This document shows, piece by piece, positions 34,515 to 38,943 of a DNA stretch of 38,943 bases. This DNA is from an uncultured Brachyspira sp. (GTDB lineage Bacteria; Spirochaetota; Brachyspiria; Brachyspirales; Brachyspiraceae). Location: assembly GCA_944392715.1 (NCBI GenBank), contig CALXXQ010000151.1:1-38943 (forward strand), read 5' to 3'. The first letter of the stretch is position 1. Every line of letters begins with the position of its first letter. The notes under the pieces are model-generated. The model made no database searches. It was not told the DNA's origin and saw only the letters and a list, made by a program, of their open reading frames with translations. The translations under genes were made by a program, and so were the position numbers.

Positions 34515-36326
34515 ATGGCTAGAAGTATTATAAATATAGTTAATATATCTAAAAGATTTGTTCATAAAGTACTGCTTGATAATGTTAACCTTTTAATAGA
34601 AGAAAAATCTAAGATAGGAATGATAGGAAGAAACGGAGCAGGTAAAACTACTCTTTTAAAAATTCTTATGGGGCTTGAAGAGGCAGATGACGGAGAGATA
34701 ATATTTTCTGATGATGTTAGGATAGGTTATTTGCGTCAGCAGGGAGATTTTGATGATAATGAAAAGGTAATTGATTATCTTACTAGAGTTACTAATAAAG
34801 AATCTTGGAAATGTTCTAAAATAGCAAGCAGATTTGGAATAGATCATATAAAAGTTAATTATAATTTAGGAAATTTATCAAGCGGATATAGAATGAGAGT
34901 TAAGCTCGCTGAAATGATGCTTTATGAACCTAATTTTCTTATACTCGATGAACCTTCAAACTTCTTGGATTTAAATACATTAATAGATTTAGAAAATTTT
35001 TTAATGGATTATAATGGCGGATTTTTAATAGTTTCGCATGATAGAGAATTTTTAAAAACAACTTGTGAAAAAACTATAGAAATGGAAAATGGTAAGATAA
35101 CATACTTTCCTGGCAATATAGAAGATTATTTTGAATACAAAGAAGAAAAAGAATATACAATAAAAAAATATAATAAGAATATAGAAGAGAGAAAGGCACA
35201 TTTAGAAAGATTTGTTGAGAGATTTAGATATAAAGCTACTAAAGCAAAAGCTGTTCAATCTAGAATTAAGCAGATAGAGAAATTAAAAACAATAGAAATT
35301 ACTCATCCAGCCAAAAATGTAAGAATAAAACTTCCAGAGGTTCCAGAAAAAAAAGGTTTTGCTATTATATCTGATGATTTATCTGTAGGATATGGTGAAA
35401 AAATAGTTGCAGATAGCGGAAGAATAGAAATACCTAGAGGAAGTAGGGTAGCTGTACTTGGTCAAAATGGAGAAGGTAAAACAACTTTTTTAAGAACTAT
35501 AGCAGGAAGAATCAAGCCTGTATCTGGTACTTATAATTATTCTTATGGTATAAAGATAGCTTATTTCGGAGAGGATACATATAAAAATGTAACTTCAAAT
35601 GATACTGTGCTTTCTTATTTGAAAAAAAATGCTAAGCAAGGATTACTTACTCAGGAGCTTTTAACACTTTTAGGAAGCTTCTTATTTTCTGGAGATGATG
35701 TTAACAAAGATGTTAAAGTTTTAAGCGGGGGAGAGATGGCTAGACTTTCACTTCTTGCAGCTATTACTCAATGTGCAGATGTGCTTATTTTGGATGAGCC
35801 TACTAACCATTTAGATTTTGAAACTGTTGAATCTTTGGCTAATTCTTTAAGAGATTATGGTGGAACTATATTTTTCACTTCGCATGACAGAACTTTTGCT
35901 AGTTTGCTTGCTGATACCATAATAGAAGTAAAAAATAAAAAACTTTCTCTTTATCCTGGAGATTATGAAGCTTATGTTTATAGGGTTCGTCTTGATGCTT
36001 TGGAAGAGGAAGAAAAAGAATTAGAGTATCAGGATAAAAAAAATAAAGAAAATGTAAATATTGAAGAAAAAAATAATAATTATGAAGAGAGAAAAAAAAT
36101 TAGAAGCAGGCTTTCTAAATGTGAATCTTTAATGAAGAAGTATGAAAAAGAAATAGAAGATTATAAAAAAGAAGAGGCTGAAATATTAAAATTTTTTGAG
36201 ACATCTTCTAGTTATGATGATGATAAAAGCAAGCGTTTATTGGAAGTAAAGAAATTAATTGAAAAAACAGAAAATGAATGGCTTTTAGTTACTGAAGAAA
36301 TAGATAATATAAGAACTATGTTATGA
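34515..36326 (+). CDS. ABC-F family ATPase (translation factor type)
   Basis: A 603-residue soluble protein with two ABC domains and no membrane segment. Domain 1: Walker A GRNGAGKTT (38-46), signature NLSSGYRMR and LILDEPSNFLDL. Linker (about 190-285) is charged and helical, as in the P-site tRNA interaction motif. Domain 2: Walker A GQNGEGKTT (316-324), signature LSGGE (403-407) and LILDEPTNHLDF. A C-terminal coiled coil spans about 500-603. ABC-F proteins act on ribosomes with problem peptides or drugs. The Uup/YdiF-like group fits best, but I cannot assign the subfamily. No SD precedes the ATG. Confidence 0.92.
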   Translation: MARSIINIVNISKRFVHKVLLDNVNLLIEEKSKIGMIGRNGAGKTTLLKILMGLEEADDGEIIFSDDVRIGYLRQQGDFDDNEKVIDYLTRVTNKESWKCSKIASRFGIDHIKVNYNLGNLSSGYRMRVKLAEMMLYEPNFLILDEPSNFLDLNTLIDLENFLMDYNGGFLIVSHDREFLKTTCEKTIEMENGKITYFPGNIEDYFEYKEEKEYTIKKYNKNIEERKAHLERFVERFRYKATKAKAVQSRIKQIEKLKTIEITHPAKNVRIKLPEVPEKKGFAIISDDLSVGYGEKIVADSGRIEIPRGSRVAVLGQNGEGKTTFLRTIAGRIKPVSGTYNYSYGIKIAYFGEDTYKNVTSNDTVLSYLKKNAKQGLLTQELLTLLGSFLFSGDDVNKDVKVLSGGEMARLSLLAAITQCADVLILDEPTNHLDFETVESLANSLRDYGGTIFFTSHDRTFASLLADTIIEVKNKKLSLYPGDYEAYVYRVRLDALEEEEKELEYQDKKNKENVNIEEKNNNYEERKKIRSRLSKCESLMKKYEKEIEDYKKEEAEILKFFETSSSYDDDKSKRLLEVKKLIEKTENEWLLVTEEIDNIRTML

Positions 36327-36351
36327 ATATATTTATTAAAGGAGAAAATAA

Positions 36352-37932
36352 ATGAGGATTTTTAAGAACGGTAAAATTTATTCTATGGATAAAAATGACA
36401 GTATTTATGAATCTGTTGCAGTTGAAAATGGAAGAATAGCTTTTGCTGGAACTAATGATGAAGTATTAAAAAAGTATTCTGATTGTGATGATATAATTGA
36501 TTTAGAAGGAAAAACAGTTTTACCAGGATTTAATGACAGCTGCGTGCGTTTTGTAGAGTATGCCCGCTTTAATACTATGCTTAATTTAAGCGAATGCAAA
36601 TCTATAAAAGAAGTAATAGATTTAGCAAAGGATGCCAAAAAACATGAAGGCTGGGTTATAGGCTGGGGTTGGAATCAAGATTATTTTGAAGAAAAAAGAA
36701 TGCTTACAAAAAATGATTTAGATAATATATCTAGTGAATACCCTGTTGCTTTTAGAAGATGCTGCGGTGAAATGATAGTTGCTAATAGTAAGGCACTTGA
36801 GATATGCGGAATTGATGAGAAAATGAAATCTGATAGTATAGATTTTGAGAATGGTCTTATAAGTTCTAAAGATATGATTTTAATATTGTCTAAAATAAAA
36901 TCATTGGAAATAGATACTTTAAAATCAATAATATTAGATACTCAGGAAGCTTTTTTCAAAATGGGTATTACTTCTATTCAAACAGATGATTTAAGAAGTC
37001 TTCCAGATTTTGATTATAGAAAAATTATAGATGCATATCAGAAATTACATAGAGAGAAAAAATTAAAGTTAAGAGTATGCGAACAGGCTCAATTTATAAA
37101 TAAAAAAGATATAGATGATTTCAGACAATATTATTATTATCAATATATTAATGATGATAGATTTAAAGTAGCACGCATAAAGCTTATTATAGACGGAGGT
37201 ATAGGTTCTAGAACAGCACTTTTACAAGAAGATTATAATGATGCTAAAGGCTTTAGAGGTGTAACTCAATATAAGCAGGAAGAGCTTGATGAATTAGTAG
37301 AATATGCTAATAGCTTGGATTATTCTTTGGCTATACAGGCTACAGGAGACGGTGCTATAGATATGGCTTTAAAAGCAATAGAAAAAATAAAGGATACCAA
37401 AGATTTTAAATATAGAAGAAACGGATTAGTTCATTGTCAGATAACTGATAAAAAATTATTTGAAAGAATGAAAGAACTTAATGTAGGAATATATTATCAG
37501 CCAATATTCCTTCATTATGATATGCATATAGTTGAAGATAGGGTTGGAAATGAAAAGGCTTCTACTAGTTATGCTTATAAAACTGCCAAAGATATGGGAG
37601 TTCATATTGGATTTGGTTCATCTGGTCCTGTTGATGGTATTAGTGTTATGGAAGGAATACATTGTGCTGTTAATAGAGAAGATTTAAATGGATGGCCGAA
37701 ATCTGGATGGATGCCTCAGGAGAAACTTAGTGTTAAAGATGCTGTTTATCTATATACTATGGGAAGTGCTTATATGTCATCAGAAGATAATATTAAAGGT
37801 AGTATTGAAGAAGATAAATTAGCTGATTTTGTGGTTTTAGATAAAAATATATTTGAAGTAGATACAAATGAAATAAAAAATATTAAGGTATTAAAAACTA
37901 TTATTGACGGAGATATAGTTTATAGTGCCTAA
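36352..37932 (+). CDS. YtcJ-like amidohydrolase (family 3) with degenerate metal site
   Basis: A 526-residue amidohydrolase-fold protein: the N-terminal beta sandwich (FKNGKIYSMD, AVENGRIAFAG, LEGKTVLPGFNDS), a barrel with KLIIDGGIGSRTALL, and the C-terminal sandwich ending DGDIVYSA. The family's metal-binding H-x-H after FNDS is C64-V-R66 here. The usual H-A-x-G-D is Q329-A-T-G-D, and the usual S-D-x-P is S423-S424-G-P. H361 (LVHCQ) and the barrel lysine remain. The reading frame is intact with a good SD (AAAGGAG), so it appears expressed. Either a pseudoenzyme or a changed chemistry; see findings. Confidence 0.85.
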   Translation: MRIFKNGKIYSMDKNDSIYESVAVENGRIAFAGTNDEVLKKYSDCDDIIDLEGKTVLPGFNDSCVRFVEYARFNTMLNLSECKSIKEVIDLAKDAKKHEGWVIGWGWNQDYFEEKRMLTKNDLDNISSEYPVAFRRCCGEMIVANSKALEICGIDEKMKSDSIDFENGLISSKDMILILSKIKSLEIDTLKSIILDTQEAFFKMGITSIQTDDLRSLPDFDYRKIIDAYQKLHREKKLKLRVCEQAQFINKKDIDDFRQYYYYQYINDDRFKVARIKLIIDGGIGSRTALLQEDYNDAKGFRGVTQYKQEELDELVEYANSLDYSLAIQATGDGAIDMALKAIEKIKDTKDFKYRRNGLVHCQITDKKLFERMKELNVGIYYQPIFLHYDMHIVEDRVGNEKASTSYAYKTAKDMGVHIGFGSSGPVDGISVMEGIHCAVNREDLNGWPKSGWMPQEKLSVKDAVYLYTMGSAYMSSEDNIKGSIEEDKLADFVVLDKNIFEVDTNEIKNIKVLKTIIDGDIVYSA

Positions 37933-37967
37933 TTAAAATAAAATATTATCGTTTAAAGTTTACATTC

Positions 37968-38010
37968 AAAGGATTTGGTAAATATTTATCAAGTCCTTTT
38001 TTATTTTTTT
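37968..38010 (+). terminator. Terminator after the amidohydrolase gene
   Basis: A 10-bp stem, 37968-37977 (AAAGGATTTG) with 37990-37999 (CAAGTCCTTT), containing one T-G pair, followed by a long T run. Confidence 0.85.
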
Positions 38011-38030
38011 GTATATACTTGAAACTTTAA

Positions 38031-38936
38031 TTATTGTAATAATAAAAATATATAATATGATATTGGTGCAGTTAGTATTACACTATCAAATATATCGAAT
38101 ACACCGCCATGCCCTGGGAATAATTTACTTGAATCTTTGGTATCATACATTCTTTTTATAAGACTTTCACCCATATCACCTAAAAATCCTGTAAATGTAA
38201 ATATTACAGTTAATAACATCATTTGAGGAAAAGAGAAATTAGGTATATTTTTTCCTAATAAATAAGAGAGATATCCATTTGAATATAAGAAATAATATAG
38301 TATAGAAAATGGTATTGTGAATATAAACATACCAATCAATCCTTCATAACTTTTATTTGGTGAAGCACTATTTGATAATTTATGTTTGCCGAATTTTCTT
38401 CCTATTATATATCCTCCTGTATCACTGAACCAAGCACATAGCATAATAAATACTATGTAATATTTTCCGCTAGGCATAAAACGCATAAGTGATATATGCC
38501 ATACTCCCAAACCAACATATATAAAGCAGAAAACAGCAGTTAATATAGCTCTTCCTTTTTCTTCGAATGTAGATACATGAACTTTGAACATATTAATTAT
38601 AAATAGTATAGCTATCAAAGCAAAAACCATTACCAATGATAAATCCATAGAAGGATGTTTAGTTTCTACTATTTTATAAAGATTAGAAAAATCGCCTTTA
38701 AATACATTTACATCGCATATAGTTATAATATATCCTAATACCATAGCTATCATAGTTGTTATTACTGTTCTTAAATTCTTTTGTCTATGTACCTTAGCCA
38801 TATAGAATATTTCTGATGCACTTAAAATAGATATAGCTAATATAGCCAAATGAAATAAATATATAACTTTATCATAAAATATTGCTATAAGAAATAATGG
38901 TAATGTCAATCCAACAGATATAAGCCTTTTCTTCAT
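38031..38936 (-). CDS. cdsA: Phosphatidate cytidylyltransferase
   Basis: Makes CDP-diacylglycerol from phosphatidic acid and CTP at the inner membrane. About seven or eight hydrophobic helices. WFSDTGGYIIGRKFGKHKL and the C-terminal signature SLIKRMYDTKDSSKLFPGHGG identify it when read in parts: SLIKR, KDSSK and PGHGG. The signature normally ends D-R-x-D-S; here it is D-I-F-D-S. The 301 residues look complete, but only seven bases precede the start in this window, so its SD and upstream neighbours are not visible. Confidence 0.93.
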   Translation of the reverse strand: MKKRLISVGLTLPLFLIAIFYDKVIYLFHLAILAISILSASEIFYMAKVHRQKNLRTVITTMIAMVLGYIITICDVNVFKGDFSNLYKIVETKHPSMDLSLVMVFALIAILFIINMFKVHVSTFEEKGRAILTAVFCFIYVGLGVWHISLMRFMPSGKYYIVFIMLCAWFSDTGGYIIGRKFGKHKLSNSASPNKSYEGLIGMFIFTIPFSILYYFLYSNGYLSYLLGKNIPNFSFPQMMLLTVIFTFTGFLGDMGESLIKRMYDTKDSSKLFPGHGGVFDIFDSVILTAPISYYIFLLLQ

Positions 38937-38943
38937 AATTTTT

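Overview
The window is a very AT-rich (roughly a quarter G+C by eye), gene-dense bacterial chromosome segment. Two large membrane chemoreceptors, a periplasmic/outer-membrane protein set, and the codon and motif style of the housekeeping proteins fit a host-associated anaerobic spirochaete. Brachyspira is my best guess, but this is inference and no 16S gene is present. I see no insertion sequence, prophage, tRNA, rRNA or CRISPR array.

Layout. 1-5.2 kb: a 5'-truncated SAM methyltransferase, a dCache chemoreceptor, and ltaE (minus) divergent from purB (plus). 5.2-6.8 kb: a secreted PepSY-like protein and an S4/RluA-type pseudouridine synthase, both minus. 6.84-7.27 kb: a gene-free stretch of palindromes and four G3-Y-G3 motifs. 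7.27-14.6 kb: a molybdenum island. A minus-strand operon (MOSC protein, mog, modA, modB, modC) is divergent from xdhC and then moeA-moaA-moaC on plus; between xdhC and moeA lies a 0.35 kb gene-free block of tandem structured repeats. 14.7-16.5 kb: a second dCache chemoreceptor. 16.7-18.9 kb: a D12-class adenine DNA methyltransferase with a long unassigned C-terminal region, and a CAP-domain secreted protein. 18.9-26.2 kb: an eight-gene minus-strand run (L,D-transpeptidase, polytopic membrane protein, tsaE, BatD-like lipoprotein, mnmE, beta-barrel protein, yqeK, hflX). 26.3-29.3 kb: a thioredoxin-like protein, a GNAT acetyltransferase, and oppD-oppF ATPases without permeases. 29.4-31 kb: ahpC and fabD, convergent on a shared terminator. 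31.2-37.9 kb (plus): a CDF metal transporter, a PhzF-like protein, murD, an ABC-F ATPase and a YtcJ-like amidohydrolase. 38.0-38.9 kb (minus): cdsA.

How the genes work together. The molybdenum island combines molybdate uptake (ModABC), pyranopterin formation (MoaA, MoaC), adenylation and metal insertion (Mog, MoeA), and XdhC and MOSC proteins of the kind used to mature xanthine-dehydrogenase-type enzymes. Molybdopterin synthase (MoaD/MoaE) and any molybdoenzyme are absent from the window. The two receptors both carry the exact residue spacing of the amino-acid-binding dCache motif.

Most notable: (i) the amidohydrolase at 36352-37932 keeps the family scaffold but has lost most metal-ligand positions; (ii) the moeA leader contains duplicated hairpins with a compensatory base change and mutually exclusive pairings next to the ribosome binding site; (iii) MoaA is about 50 residues short between its two iron-sulfur motifs; (iv) nested G3-Y-G3 inverted motifs lie downstream of modC. 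I did not find a clear multi-gene system of wholly unknown type.
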